Shown in pieces: positions 1 to 9,373 of a stretch of DNA of 64,000 bases (positions are counted from its first letter, which is position 1; every line of letters starts with the position of its first letter). Source of the stretch: Geomonas limicola (lineage in GTDB: Bacteria; Desulfobacterota; Desulfuromonadia; Geobacterales; Geobacteraceae); the NCBI RefSeq assembly GCF_014193675.1, contig NZ_BLXZ01000007.1, positions 62,001 to 126,000 of the forward strand, given 5' to 3'. Under the pieces are notes generated by a model. The model was given only the letters and a program-made list of their open reading frames with translations, ran no database searches and was not told where the DNA came from. A program made the translations under genes and the position numbers.

Positions 1-1816
1 CGATCCCGGTTCCCGTGTCGGCCACCTCAATGCTGCAGCCGGCACCCGGCCCGAGCGACCTGGTGGAGAGGGTCAGGGTGCCGCCCTGCGGCATCGCCTG
101 GGTCGCGTTCAGGATCAGGTTGCTGAATACCTGGCGCAGCTGATCGGCGTCCCCCTTGATGGCACCCAGATCGGGGTCGTAGTCGCGCTCCACCTTGACC
201 CGTTCCAGGGAAACCTGGTGGCCGATCTGGGCCAGGATGTCGTCCAGGATACCGTGCACCTCGACCTGCTTGCGGTCCAGCGATTTCTGCCGGGCGAAGG
301 CGAGCAGGTTGCCGACGATCTTCGCCATCCGTTCGGTCTGGCGGGTGATGATCTCAACCTCCTCGCGGTTGCCGTGATCGGGCGGCAGGCACATTTCCAG
401 GACCTCGGTGTTGCCCCGGATGATGGCGAGCGGGGTGTTGATCTCGTGGGCGACGCCGGCTGCCATGATCCCCAGGTCGGCGAGCTTTTCCGCACGCGCC
501 AGATCTGCCTGGGTTTCCAGCAGCTGGCGGTTTTTCTCGCTCAACTCGGCGGTGCGCTCCTGGACCTTCAGCTCAAGCCCGCGGTGCAGCAGGTTGATCT
601 CTGCCTCCTGGCGCGAGAGGGCCTTGGTCATCTGGTTGAAGGCCCGTGCCAGGTCGCCAACCTCGTCGGCCGCCGGTTCCTCCATCTGCAGGTCGCGCTC
701 CCCCAGGGCCACCCGGTGCGCCAGGCTCTCCAGCTCACGGATCGGCCGGGACAAGAGGGCTCCGATGATGCTGGAGAAGGCGATACCGAGCAGCGAGGTG
801 ACCAGGAGCACCAGGTACAGGATGGAGTTCACGTTCTTCTGCATCTGGGTGTAGGGCTTCTCCAGCATCCCCACGTAGAGCGAGCCGACCGCCTCCCCCT
901 GGAGCCCCAGGATCGGCTCGTAGGCCGTGAAGTACCAGTCGTTCACCACGAAGGCCCGCGCGATCCACTTCTTCTTCTCCAACAGCACCCGGTTGTAGAC
1001 CTGCTCCGAAAGCCGGGTCCCGATGGCGCGGTAGCCGTTGCTGGCAATTACGTTGGTGGCGATGCGGGTGTCACCCAGGAAGATGGTGGCGGTCCCCACG
1101 TCGGTACCGTGGAATTTGACCCCCTCGTAGACGATCTGCTTGATCTTGTCCACCAGGTGGTTGTTGTTGTTCAGCAAGGTGGCCCCGTAGAGTGCCCCGA
1201 TCACCTCCCCCGAGGCGTTACGGACCGGGGCGGCGGAAACCATGATCATCCCGGAGCGTTCCTCGGTGCTGGCGAGCGGCTTGGCGTGCGGGGTGGAGAC
1301 TACCGAGATGGCGGCGCGGCGCGCCAGGTCGGGGCTTTCGGTAGCGAGCTGCTGCCCGGTCAGGACACTGGTGCCGGTGACGGACCTGCCGGAGAGGGCG
1401 CGCTTCACGAAGTCGCAATCGGGACGGTCCCCCGCGCTGGTGGCGTTGTGGGCCCGGTACAGTACCCGCCCCTGGGCGTCCACGGCGGTCAGGATGTCGA
1501 GGTGTTTTTTCTGCTGCAGGGGGATGAGGAGCTGGGCAAGCACCTGGCGGTCACCGGTTGCGAAGGCGGTGGCGGCGAAGGGGCTGCCGCAGGTGAGGTC
1601 GACCAGTTCCCCGATCCGGTCCAGGTCGTTCTGGTACACCTCGCGTGCGGAGTTGAGGTCGGTGCGTACCTTCTCCTGGGCTTGGTTGACGATTTTTGCC
1701 TTGATGAGGTAGAGGCCGGTGAGGGAGCAGAGGAAGCAGGCAACGAAGAGCGGGGCCAGGGCGCCGATGGTGATCTTGGCCCGGATCGGGAAGCGGCGGG
1801 GGAGGCGGGTCGGCAT
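1..1816 (-). CDS. Cache-HAMP sensor histidine kinase (3' end beyond window)
   Basis: Membrane sensor kinase; I translated 605 codons by hand and the C-terminus lies off the left edge. The ATG at 1816 overlaps the stop of the upstream regulator (ATGA), so the two are translationally coupled. Domains seen: TM1 about residues 15-38, a periplasmic region of about 290 residues that looks like the Cache_3/Cache_2 type, TM2 about 329-352, HAMP about 350-402, a coiled coil, then a HisKA domain with the motif GVAHEINTPL (phospho-His near 457). The ATP-binding N box NLILNATQAM is near 565 and the G1 box DTGTGI sits at the window edge. It presumably senses a small extracellular ligand and phosphorylates the adjacent NtrC-type regulator. 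The ligand cannot be told from sequence. Pairing with the regulator is inferred from gene coupling. Confidence 0.93.
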   Translation of the reverse strand, partial: MPTRLPRRFPIRAKITIGALAPLFVACFLCSLTGLYLIKAKIVNQAQEKVRTDLNSAREVYQNDLDRIGELVDLTCGSPFAATAFATGDRQVLAQLLIPLQQKKHLDILTAVDAQGRVLYRAHNATSAGDRPDCDFVKRALSGRSVTGTSVLTGQQLATESPDLARRAAISVVSTPHAKPLASTEERSGMIMVSAAPVRNASGEVIGALYGATLLNNNNHLVDKIKQIVYEGVKFHGTDVGTATIFLGDTRIATNVIASNGYRAIGTRLSEQVYNRVLLEKKKWIARAFVVNDWYFTAYEPILGLQGEAVGSLYVGMLEKPYTQMQKNVNSILYLVLLVTSLLGIAFSSIIGALLSRPIRELESLAHRVALGERDLQMEEPAADEVGDLARAFNQMTKALSRQEAEINLLHRGLELKVQERTAELSEKNRQLLETQADLARAEKLADLGIMAAGVAHEINTPLAIIRGNTEVLEMCLPPDHGNREEVEIITRQTERMAKIVGNLLAFARQKSLDRKQVEVHGILDDILAQIGHQVSLERVKVERDYDPDLGAIKGDADQLRQVFSNLILNATQAMPQGGTLTLSTRSLGPGAGCSIEVADTGTGI

Positions 1817-3195
1817 CAGAGCACTCCGGCATCGTCGAGCCCGAACTCCTCGATCTTCCTGTCCAGGGTGCGCCGGGCGATGTCCAGGATCCGGGCGGCG
1901 CGGCTCTTGTTGTTGCCCGAGGCCTTGAGGACGTGCAGGATGTGCTCGCGCTCGATGGTCTCCAGGGAGACCAGCCGCTCCGCGGTCCGGGGTGCCTCGG
2001 CGACCGGCGGCAGACCGTTACTGCGCCACACCGGCAGGGTCTCGGGGCGGATCAGGGGGCCGCGGGTCAGGATAGCGGCACGCTCGATGGCGTTTTCCAA
2101 TTCGCGCACGTTGCCGGGCCAGTTGTAGGTGGTAAGGAGTTGCAGCGCCTCGGGGGTGAAGCCGGTGATCTCGCGCTTCATGCGCGAGGCGTACTTCTTC
2201 AGGAAATGCTTGGCCAAAAGCTCGATGTCCTCGACGCGCTCCCTCAGGGGGGGGAGGTACAGGGAGATCACGTTGAGCCTGAAGTAGAGGTCTTCGCGGA
2301 AGCGCTTTTGGCGCACCTCCTCCTCGAGGTCCTTGTTGGTGGCGGCGAGGAAGCGGATGTTCACCGTCTTTGACTTGGTGTCGCCCACCGGGATGAAGTC
2401 GCCTTCCTGGAGTACCCGCAAAAGCTTGGCCTGGATGGCCGGGCTCATGTCGCCCACCTCGTCGAGGAACAGGGTGCCGTTGTTGGCGGCATCCAGGAGC
2501 CCCTTCTGGTGGTTGATCGCACCGGTGAAGGCGCCGCGCACGTGGCCGAAGAGCTGGCTTTCCAGGAGGGTGTCCGAGAGCGCCGCGCAGTTGATGGTCA
2601 GAAAGCGTTCCGAGGCACGCTGCGAGTTATGGTGGATGAGGCTTGCCACGAGCTCCTTGCCGGTCCCCGATTCGCCAAGGATCACCACGTTCGAGTCGCT
2701 TTGCGCGACCAGAAGCGCCATGTCGTGCACCTCGGTGAAACTGGGGCTTGCGAAGATGAGCGGGCTCGCCAGCGGGTGCCCCAGCTCGTCCTTGAGCGCG
2801 GAGTTCTCCTTGAGGAGTTCCTTTCTTTCCAGCACCTTCTCGAGGATGCCGAAGATCTTCTCCTTGGGGAAGGGCTTAGTGACGTAGTCGTAGGCGCCGA
2901 GCTTCATCGCCTCGATGGCCGAGTTGATCGAGGCGTACGCGGTCATGATCACGACCGGAATCTCCAGCTTCATCGCCTTGATGCGCTGCAGGATCTCGAT
3001 GCCGTCCAGGTCGGGCATCTTGACGTCCAAAAGGAGCAGGTCGCACTCGTCGGCGCCGCGGTTCTCCAGGCAGGTCATCAGGGCGCTTCCCGAGCTGAAA
3101 ACCTCCAGGTCGAGCCCCTTGGCCGAGAGGATCTTGCTCAGGTACCTGAGAATCTCGACTTCATCGTCGCATATGATTACACGTCCGCTATACAT
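1816..3195 (-). CDS. NtrC-family sigma54-dependent response regulator
   Basis: 459-residue activator of sigma54 promoters. Receiver domain residues 1-120 with the acidic pair DD at 10-11 and phospho-Asp D57 in LLLLDVKMP. AAA+ domain: Walker A GESGTGKE at 174-181 and the sigma54-contacting loop GAFTGA at 221-226. A Fis-type helix-turn-helix lies at the C-terminus (NNKSRAARIL onward). All canonical residues are intact, so it should be an active ATPase. It is first in a two-gene operon with the Cache kinase; their ORFs overlap by the ATGA at 1816. The start at 3195 follows a long leader that contains a strong -35/-10 pair (see promoter at 3355). Target genes are unknown. Confidence 0.95.
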   Translation of the reverse strand: MYSGRVIICDDEVEILRYLSKILSAKGLDLEVFSSGSALMTCLENRGADECDLLLLDVKMPDLDGIEILQRIKAMKLEIPVVIMTAYASINSAIEAMKLGAYDYVTKPFPKEKIFGILEKVLERKELLKENSALKDELGHPLASPLIFASPSFTEVHDMALLVAQSDSNVVILGESGTGKELVASLIHHNSQRASERFLTINCAALSDTLLESQLFGHVRGAFTGAINHQKGLLDAANNGTLFLDEVGDMSPAIQAKLLRVLQEGDFIPVGDTKSKTVNIRFLAATNKDLEEEVRQKRFREDLYFRLNVISLYLPPLRERVEDIELLAKHFLKKYASRMKREITGFTPEALQLLTTYNWPGNVRELENAIERAAILTRGPLIRPETLPVWRSNGLPPVAEAPRTAERLVSLETIEREHILHVLKASGNNKSRAARILDIARRTLDRKIEEFGLDDAGVL

Positions 3196-3617
3196 CTATG
3201 CTGCCACCTCTGACTGCTGCCGCGTCCGGCAAAGTTGTAGGTAAAGAAGGTTACCGGTTGAGGCCCGGTATGCTGCCGCGCCGTCGCAGCTGCGAACGGT
3301 GGGGCGGAGGTGGGCCGGCGGGGTTTCGCTGCCGGGCCTACGTATACATCCCACACTATCTTTCTTCTAGAGCATTATTGTCAAGTACTTTCGCATGCTG
3401 CAATGTCGTCAGAGTGCTCCTCCGGAGACTCCTGCTTCTGTCAACCAGACCGCTACCGATTCGTACAGTGATATTGTGAAAGGTGGCACATGAAGTAATT
3501 GAAGCGGGCTAGTACGTGCGGTAAGAACGTTACTACAGAGTTTACTCCTGAACACATGTGTGTTAGTCTCGCCTAACTCATCCAGCACCATAGACCGATT
3601 CATCAAGGTAGCGCAGC
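3196..3617. other. Divergent intergenic region between two signalling operons
   Basis: 422 bases without a convincing gene. It holds a minus-strand promoter (3355-3384) and, between it and the regulator start, GC-rich sequence with an 8-bp inverted repeat (AGGCCCGG at 3261-3268, CCGGGCCT at 3332-3339). That repeat could fold the leader RNA. A short palindrome ACACATGTGT lies at 3552-3561, about 56 bases before the hybrid kinase on the plus strand. A 65-codon open frame on the minus strand (3409-3606) has no family likeness and no good ribosome site, and I did not call it. Confidence 0.6.
3355..3384 (-). promoter_or_regulatory. Putative sigma70 promoter of the regulator/Cache-kinase operon
   Basis: On the minus strand TTGACA (3379-3384, perfect -35) is followed after 18 bases by GATAGT (3355-3360, 4 of 6 to the -10 consensus). 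This would give a leader of roughly 150 nt before the regulator ATG at 3195. Confidence 0.45.
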
Positions 3618-6164
3618 ATGGACCGACTCGTCGAAAAACTGTGGACCTTCGTGAAACACGGCGCCCCTGAGGTATCGCTGGAAATCCGCTTCTTTCGCTT
3701 GACCTGCCTGACGGTGTCCTTTGTCTCCCTGGTCCTGGTCCTCCCCATCAACCTGCTGCAGGACCTCTCCCCCTACCTCAACCTTATCGTCGCCCTTTAC
3801 GGGTTGGCCACCGTCTTTGTCTATTACCGCTCCTGGCGTGGCAGCCATCATATCGTCGTGTTCTACCTGCTGACCCTGGCGAGCCTCGCCCTGTCCTGGT
3901 TCCTGAATGCCGGCTCGGTCGGCAGCATTGGCTATTACTTCTTCGCCTGCACCATGTACCCGGTGATCTTCTTCAGGGGACGCGTTCGGCAGGGGATGTT
4001 CCTTCTCCTGGTAATGGTTGTGAGTCTGCTCCTGGTCCTCGACTTCTACGAACCGCAGCTCTCCTTACCCTACAAGAGCGCGATGGACCGGTTGCTCGAC
4101 CTTACCACCGGCTTTTCCTTCAGCGCCCTCATCTTTGCCCTGGTCTTCTGGGTGGTGATCACCACGCTCGAGCGGGAACTCGACGAGCGTCGCAAGGCGG
4201 AGGCTTCAGCCCGCAAGGAACGGGACCGCGCCCAGGGGTACCTGGAAACCGTGGAAACCCTCATCGTATCCCTGGACACCGAAGGGCATGTCAGCACCGC
4301 CAACCGCAAGGCGTGCGAGACCCTGGGCTACCAGGAAAGGGAGTTGCTCGGCAAGGACTGGTTCAGCACCTGCCTGCCGCAACCGCTGGGGCGTGAGCGT
4401 GCCGAGGTCTACCGCAGGACCATGGATTCCGGAACGGCCACGGAGGTGGCGCACCTGGAGAGCCCGCTGCTTACCCGGGGAGGGGAACTGCGCCAGATCG
4501 TCTGGCACTACGCGATCCTGTACGACGAGAAGGGGACCTGCCTGGGGGCGCTCGGCTCCGGCGAGGACATTACCGAGCGCAAGCAGGCCGAGGAGGCCTT
4601 GCGCCAGAGCGAGCAGGCCTTGCGGCTCAAGTCGGCGCTCCTCGAGGCACAGTCCGACGCCACCCTGGACGCGATACTGGTGGTGGATAACGACAAGCGG
4701 GTCGCCTTCCACAACCGGCAGTTCCTCGAGGTGTTCGAGGTGCCGGCGTCGGTACTCGACGGACCCGACAACTCCGCCCTGCTTAAGCACGCCCTCGGTC
4801 TGGTGCGCCACCCGGATCTTTTCCTCAAGCGTGTCCTCTATCTCTACGATCACCCGTGGGAAACCAGCCGGGACGAAATCGAACTGAAGAACGGCCGGAT
4901 CCTCGATCGCTACTCCGCCGCGGTGCTCTCCAAAGACGGCTACTGCTACGGCAGGATGTGGACCTTTAGGGACGTGACCGAGCAGCGGCGCTACGAATCC
5001 GAGCGGGTCAAGATCGAGAAACTGGAATCGCTCGGCGTACTGGCTGGCGGCATAGCCCACGACTTCAACAACATCCTGGCCGGCATCATGGGTGGAATCA
5101 GCTTCGCCCAGGAATTCATCTCCCAGGATCACCCGGCGCACCAGCCGCTCGCGACGGCCGAACTCGCCTCGGTGCGTGCCGCAGATCTGGCCCGGCAACT
5201 GATCACCTTCGCCAGGGGAGGCGACCTGGTTAAAAAGCCGGTCTCGGTCCAGCAGGTCGTCGAGGAGGCGGTCTCCTTCGCCCTGCGCGGTTCCAACGTC
5301 AAGGGGAGCATCACCATTCAGGAGGCGCTGCACCCGATCCACGCCGACGAGGGGCAGATCGGGCAGGCGATCTACAACCTGATCCTCAACGCCAAGCAGG
5401 CCATGCCGTGTGGCGGGACGGTGACGGTCAGTGCGCGCAACGAGACGCTCGGCCCCGACAACCCCGACGGGCTGCCCGCCGGCGAGTACGTCAGGGTGAG
5501 CTGTGCCGACCAGGGGTGCGGCATCAGCCAGGACGACCTGGTGAAGATTTTCGACCCTTACTTCACCACCAAGAGCTTCGGCACCGGCCTGGGGCTCGCT
5601 TCGGTTTACTCGATCGTCAAGAAGCACGGCGGGAGCATCTCCGTCGCCACCGAGCCGGGGAGCGGGGCCACCTTCACCATGCTGCTGCCGGCCAGCACCG
5701 CGTCGAGCACCCCCTTGTCCAGTCAGCCTCCCCCGCAGGAGTTGCTGAGCCATCCGGGCGGCTCCATCCTGGTCATGGACGACGAAGCCCTGGTTCGCGA
5801 TCTCGCCCGGGAGATGCTGCGCTACGTGGGGTACCAGGTCACTACCTGCGAAAACGGCAGCGAGGCGCTTGCCCTGTACCAGGCTGCCAAGGGGGCGGGG
5901 AGCGCCTTCGATGCCGTCCTGATGGATCTCACCATTCCCGGCGGGATGGGGGGGAAGGAAGCGGCAGAACGCATCCTTGCCTACGATCCCGACGCCTGCC
6001 TCATCGTTTCGAGCGGCTACTCGAGCGATCCTATCATGGCCGATCACCGTGCCTACGGCTTCCGGGGTGCGGTTGCCAAACCGTACAAAAACCGGGAACT
6101 CTGGCAGTTATTGAGCTCGCTTTTGGGAGAGGGGAGGCCGGCCGGACCGCAGGGGCATGGCTAG
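3618..6164 (+). CDS. Membrane hybrid sensor histidine kinase with C-terminal receiver
   Basis: 848 residues. The first 180 residues hold about six hydrophobic segments, a multi-TM input domain rather than a periplasmic one. PAS-type domains follow at about 215-325 (ending in the PAC-like GEDITERKQAEE) and 345-460. The HisKA motif GGIAHDFNNIL puts phospho-His near 480; the N box YNLILNAKQAM, G1 DQGCGI and G2 GTGLGLA are all present. A receiver domain starts near 715 (LVMDDEAL) with phospho-Asp near 768 in VLMDLTIPG. This AHDFNN kinase plus receiver layout is common in delta-proteobacteria. It is a single gene, divergent from the NtrC-type operon, and no DNA-binding partner is adjacent, so the output is unknown. 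Confidence 0.93.
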   Translation: MDRLVEKLWTFVKHGAPEVSLEIRFFRLTCLTVSFVSLVLVLPINLLQDLSPYLNLIVALYGLATVFVYYRSWRGSHHIVVFYLLTLASLALSWFLNAGSVGSIGYYFFACTMYPVIFFRGRVRQGMFLLLVMVVSLLLVLDFYEPQLSLPYKSAMDRLLDLTTGFSFSALIFALVFWVVITTLERELDERRKAEASARKERDRAQGYLETVETLIVSLDTEGHVSTANRKACETLGYQERELLGKDWFSTCLPQPLGRERAEVYRRTMDSGTATEVAHLESPLLTRGGELRQIVWHYAILYDEKGTCLGALGSGEDITERKQAEEALRQSEQALRLKSALLEAQSDATLDAILVVDNDKRVAFHNRQFLEVFEVPASVLDGPDNSALLKHALGLVRHPDLFLKRVLYLYDHPWETSRDEIELKNGRILDRYSAAVLSKDGYCYGRMWTFRDVTEQRRYESERVKIEKLESLGVLAGGIAHDFNNILAGIMGGISFAQEFISQDHPAHQPLATAELASVRAADLARQLITFARGGDLVKKPVSVQQVVEEAVSFALRGSNVKGSITIQEALHPIHADEGQIGQAIYNLILNAKQAMPCGGTVTVSARNETLGPDNPDGLPAGEYVRVSCADQGCGISQDDLVKIFDPYFTTKSFGTGLGLASVYSIVKKHGGSISVATEPGSGATFTMLLPASTASSTPLSSQPPPQELLSHPGGSILVMDDEALVRDLAREMLRYVGYQVTTCENGSEALALYQAAKGAGSAFDAVLMDLTIPGGMGGKEAAERILAYDPDACLIVSSGYSSDPIMADHRAYGFRGAVAKPYKNRELWQLLSSLLGEGRPAGPQGHG

Positions 6165-6430
6165 GCGTGCGGTCCTTCCTGCCCCTCTTTGAGTAGGCGA
6201 GGGAGCAAGAGCTCCTACCTAGGGTCGGTATCGGTTGAACTTCGTGGATAATATTACTGGTCGTTATTCTCACAGGACGCTTGCCGGTCAGGTCACAACT
6301 GTCATAATGAACCAGTCGCGGCTGTGCCAGCACAGGATGGCCGTAGCATCGAATCGTATCCGCATCCTTTTAGCCTGGTGCACCTTTGGCGCAGCCGGGC
6401 CTTTTACTGCAATGACACCGGAGCTACCCC

Positions 6431-9133
6431 ATGTCGAAGAAAAACCGCTTCGTCGCCCTGCTGATCCTGCTGGCCGTCGTGCTCCCCTTTGGCAGCTCCC
6501 TGGTCAGTCTCTTTACCGACTGGCTCTTCTTTAACGAGACCGGGTACCGAGCGGTATTTCTCACCAATCTCGGAGCGAAAGGCGTTGCCGCCGGCGGCTT
6601 CGGTCTGCTGTTTTTGCTGGTTACCCTCACCAACATGCATTTCGCCAACCGGATCCAGTTTCCCCTGCGCGGCGTCTTCCCGCTGGGTGGGAACCTGTAC
6701 CGGTTGAAAAACGACGAAGCCGCAAAACTGGTGGCGCCGCTGAGCGTCCTGGCGAGCGTACTGTTAGCGGTTCTCGCCGGGAAGTGGGGAAGTTTTCAGT
6801 GGCAGAACCTGCTCCTTTTTTCCAACGCGGTAACGGTCGGAACGCCTGACCCGGTCCTGCGCATGGACCTTGGTTTCTACCTGTTCCAGTTGCCGCTTTT
6901 GGAGCAACTGCGCGACTTTGCCGGGGCCCTCTTTCTCGCCAACTTCGCCCTTACGGCCGCGGTCTACTACCTGCGTGGCGGCATCACCCTCGGGGTACGC
7001 GGCGTCGGCATCGACGCCAAGGTGCAGCGGCACCTCGGACTGTTGGCCCTGCTCTTTTCCCTGGTGCTGGCGGCCGGCTTCGCCCTGGGCGGCTTCCGGC
7101 TCCTGATCTCCGGGCACAGCAGTTTCCAGGCGGCAGGTTATACGGATGTAAACGCCCGGCTGCTGACCTTCCGGGTGCTCACCTGGCTCACTCCGCTTGC
7201 CGGGGTTGCCTGCGCGGCCGGGATCTGGAAGGGGAAGTGGCGCTTTTGCCTGGCACCTGCGGCCTTTATCTTCCTTCTCTTCGTGGCGGGCATCGGCGTT
7301 TTCCCCGGCATGCTGCAGAAGTTCAAGGTGGCCCCCAACGAGCTCGACCTGGAGACTCCGTACCTCGCGAACCACATCGAATTTACCCGGCTTGCCTACG
7401 GGCTGGACAAAATCGAGACCATCCCCTTCGACGTCGACCAGAAACTCTCCGCCGCCGACATCGCCACCAACCAGGCGACCATCAAGAACATCAGGCTCTG
7501 GGATCACGCGCCGCTTCTCAAGACCTACGGTCAACTGCAGCAGATCCGGACCTACTACAAGTTCTTCGACGTGGACAACGACCGCTACCAGGTGAACGGC
7601 CAGCTTACCCAGGTGATGCTCTCGCCGCGCGAGCTCTCCTATGGCGACCTTCCCAGCCGGAACTGGATCAACGAGCACCTGATCTTCACCCACGGCAACG
7701 GTCTCGCCATGGGGCCGGTGAGCCGGATCAGCAAGGAAGGGCTTCCGGAGTTCTTCGTGAAGGATATTCCCCCGGTAAGCCTCGCCGACATCAAGATAAC
7801 CCGACCCGAGATCTACTACGGCGAACTCTCCAACGACTACGTCATCGTGGGAACCAAGGTCCCCGAATTCAGCTACCCGACCGCCACCGGCAACAGCAAC
7901 ACGGTGTACCGCGGCAAGGGGGGAGTCCCCATCGACTCCCTGGCCACGAAGCTCCTCTTCGCGGTGCGTTTCGGGTCGGAAAAAATCCTGCTCTCCTCGG
8001 ACATCACCGCGCAAAGCCGGATCCTCTACAACCGCAACGTCGCCGAGCGGGTGCGCAAACTTGCCCCCTTCCTCGCCTACGACTCAGATCCCTACCTGGT
8101 GGTGAACCAGTCCGGCGGGCTCACCTGGATGATCGATGCCTACACCCATTCGGACCGCATGCCGTACTCCCGTCCGCTCAAGGACGGCACCAACTACCTG
8201 AGGAACTCGGTGAAGGTCACCGTCGATGCCTATGACGGCAGCATCACCCTGTACGTGAGCGATCCCAACGAGGTGCTGGCCAAGGTGTACGGCCGGATCT
8301 ACCCCGGGATGTTCCGTCCGCTCTCCGCCATGCCCGAAGACCTGCGCCGGCACATCCGCTACCCGCACCAGTACCTGGGGCTGCAGGCCGCCGTCTTCGC
8401 CGCCTTCCACATGACCGACCCCAAGGTGTTCTACAACAAGGAGAACCTCTGGGAAATCCCGACCCTCGGCGAGAAGCCGATGGAGCCGTACTACACGGTG
8501 ATGAAGCTTCCCGGCGAGTCGCGCGAGGAGTATATCCTGCTACTCCCCTTCACCCCCTCAAAGCGCGACAACCTGGCGGCCTGGCTGACGGCACGCAACG
8601 ACGGCGCCAACTACGGGAAGATCCTCGCCTACACCTTCCCGCGGGACCGGCTTATCTACGGCCCCAAGCAGATCGACGCCCGGATCAACCAGGACGCCTT
8701 CATCTCGCAGCAACTCACCCTCTGGAACCAGCGCGGCTCGGAGGTGATCCGCGGCAGCATGCTGGTCATCCCGATCGAGAAGTCGCTGCTCTACGTGCAG
8801 CCGCTCTTCCTTACGGCGGACAAGGGCGGGCTTCCCGAGCTGCGCCGGGTCATCGTGGCCTACGGCGACCAGGTGGTTATGGAGGACACCCTGGAACTCG
8901 CCCTGCAGCGGATCTTCGGTGGCAAAGCCGAGTCTGCCGCGCTGCAGCCGGCAGGTACGCCTCCGGGCACGGCTGGTTCGCTCCCACCGCTTGCCGGTGG
9001 GGGAGCAGGCCTTGGAAAAGAGGCGCTCGCCCTCTTCCAAAAGGCGCTTACCCTGCAGCGCCAGGGTGACTGGTCCGGCTACGGCGAACAGCTGCGCAAG
9101 CTCGAAGATGTGCTAAAGCGCATGGCCCGCTGA
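6431..9133 (+). CDS. UPF0182 family integral membrane protein
   Basis: 900-residue protein of the UPF0182/COG1615 family, whose function is unknown. The N-terminal third (to about residue 300) has some seven hydrophobic segments, starting with one at 7-25. The rest is a large soluble domain with conserved-looking stretches such as YGLDKI, SRNWINEHL and HTHGNGLAMGPV. The last 60 residues include a Pro/Ala/Gly-rich linker and a short helix (KALTLQRQGDWSGYGEQL) typical of this family's C-terminus. Length matches the usual 900-1000. The ATG at 6431 has GGAG 7 bases upstream. It appears to stand alone; the P-type ATPase behind it is separated by a repeat element. Confidence 0.9.
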   Translation: MSKKNRFVALLILLAVVLPFGSSLVSLFTDWLFFNETGYRAVFLTNLGAKGVAAGGFGLLFLLVTLTNMHFANRIQFPLRGVFPLGGNLYRLKNDEAAKLVAPLSVLASVLLAVLAGKWGSFQWQNLLLFSNAVTVGTPDPVLRMDLGFYLFQLPLLEQLRDFAGALFLANFALTAAVYYLRGGITLGVRGVGIDAKVQRHLGLLALLFSLVLAAGFALGGFRLLISGHSSFQAAGYTDVNARLLTFRVLTWLTPLAGVACAAGIWKGKWRFCLAPAAFIFLLFVAGIGVFPGMLQKFKVAPNELDLETPYLANHIEFTRLAYGLDKIETIPFDVDQKLSAADIATNQATIKNIRLWDHAPLLKTYGQLQQIRTYYKFFDVDNDRYQVNGQLTQVMLSPRELSYGDLPSRNWINEHLIFTHGNGLAMGPVSRISKEGLPEFFVKDIPPVSLADIKITRPEIYYGELSNDYVIVGTKVPEFSYPTATGNSNTVYRGKGGVPIDSLATKLLFAVRFGSEKILLSSDITAQSRILYNRNVAERVRKLAPFLAYDSDPYLVVNQSGGLTWMIDAYTHSDRMPYSRPLKDGTNYLRNSVKVTVDAYDGSITLYVSDPNEVLAKVYGRIYPGMFRPLSAMPEDLRRHIRYPHQYLGLQAAVFAAFHMTDPKVFYNKENLWEIPTLGEKPMEPYYTVMKLPGESREEYILLLPFTPSKRDNLAAWLTARNDGANYGKILAYTFPRDRLIYGPKQIDARINQDAFISQQLTLWNQRGSEVIRGSMLVIPIEKSLLYVQPLFLTADKGGLPELRRVIVAYGDQVVMEDTLELALQRIFGGKAESAALQPAGTPPGTAGSLPPLAGGGAGLGKEALALFQKALTLQRQGDWSGYGEQLRKLEDVLKRMAR

Positions 9134-9185
9134 CCGGGTATCCGCGCCCTCGAAAGGTACACCCCGGTGTCCGGGAACGCTGTCC

Positions 9186-9290
9186 AGTCCCCTCTCCCCT
9201 TGCGGGAGAGGGGACTGGGTGAGGGTGCCACATCATTGGAAATGGCAGCTTCACCCACCCCCCGGCCCCCTCCCGTCAAGGGAGGGGGGG
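9186..9290 (-). repeat. Dispersed GC-rich palindromic repeat, copy 1
   Basis: Two hairpins flank a conserved core. Hairpin A is a perfect 13-bp inverted repeat (9186-9198 with 9204-9216, arms AGTCCCCTCTCCC). Hairpin B is a 9-bp inverted repeat (9266-9274 with 9280-9288, arms CCCCCTCCC). The core, read on the minus strand, is GGGTGGGTGAAGCTGCCA (9243-9260), and it recurs exactly at 15605-15622 on the plus strand next to the same two hairpin types. It lies between two plus-strand genes and might also act as a terminator or mRNA stabiliser. Confidence 0.8.
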
Positions 9291-9373
9291 ATTCCTCGTT
9301 CTGACGCTCCGGGGGTAATAAGGACGCGCCCCGCTGACCGTTGCCAGCCCAACCCGCTGTTTCTGGGGGATCT

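Noticed and set aside
218..2128. 636-codon open frame on the plus strand over the kinase/regulator operon
   Set aside because: Antisense to two genes with full kinase and NtrC motifs; no domain of its own.
3409..3606. 65-codon minus-strand frame in the intergenic gap
   Set aside because: Not recognisable, no ribosome site, and overlies the promoter of the regulator operon.
4206..6047. 613-codon open frame antisense to the hybrid kinase
   Set aside because: Shadow of the kinase reading frame; no ribosome site or family.
6370..6395. Possible sigma54 -24/-12 promoter before the UPF0182 gene
   Set aside because: GG and GC are 10 bases apart but the rest of both elements is off consensus.
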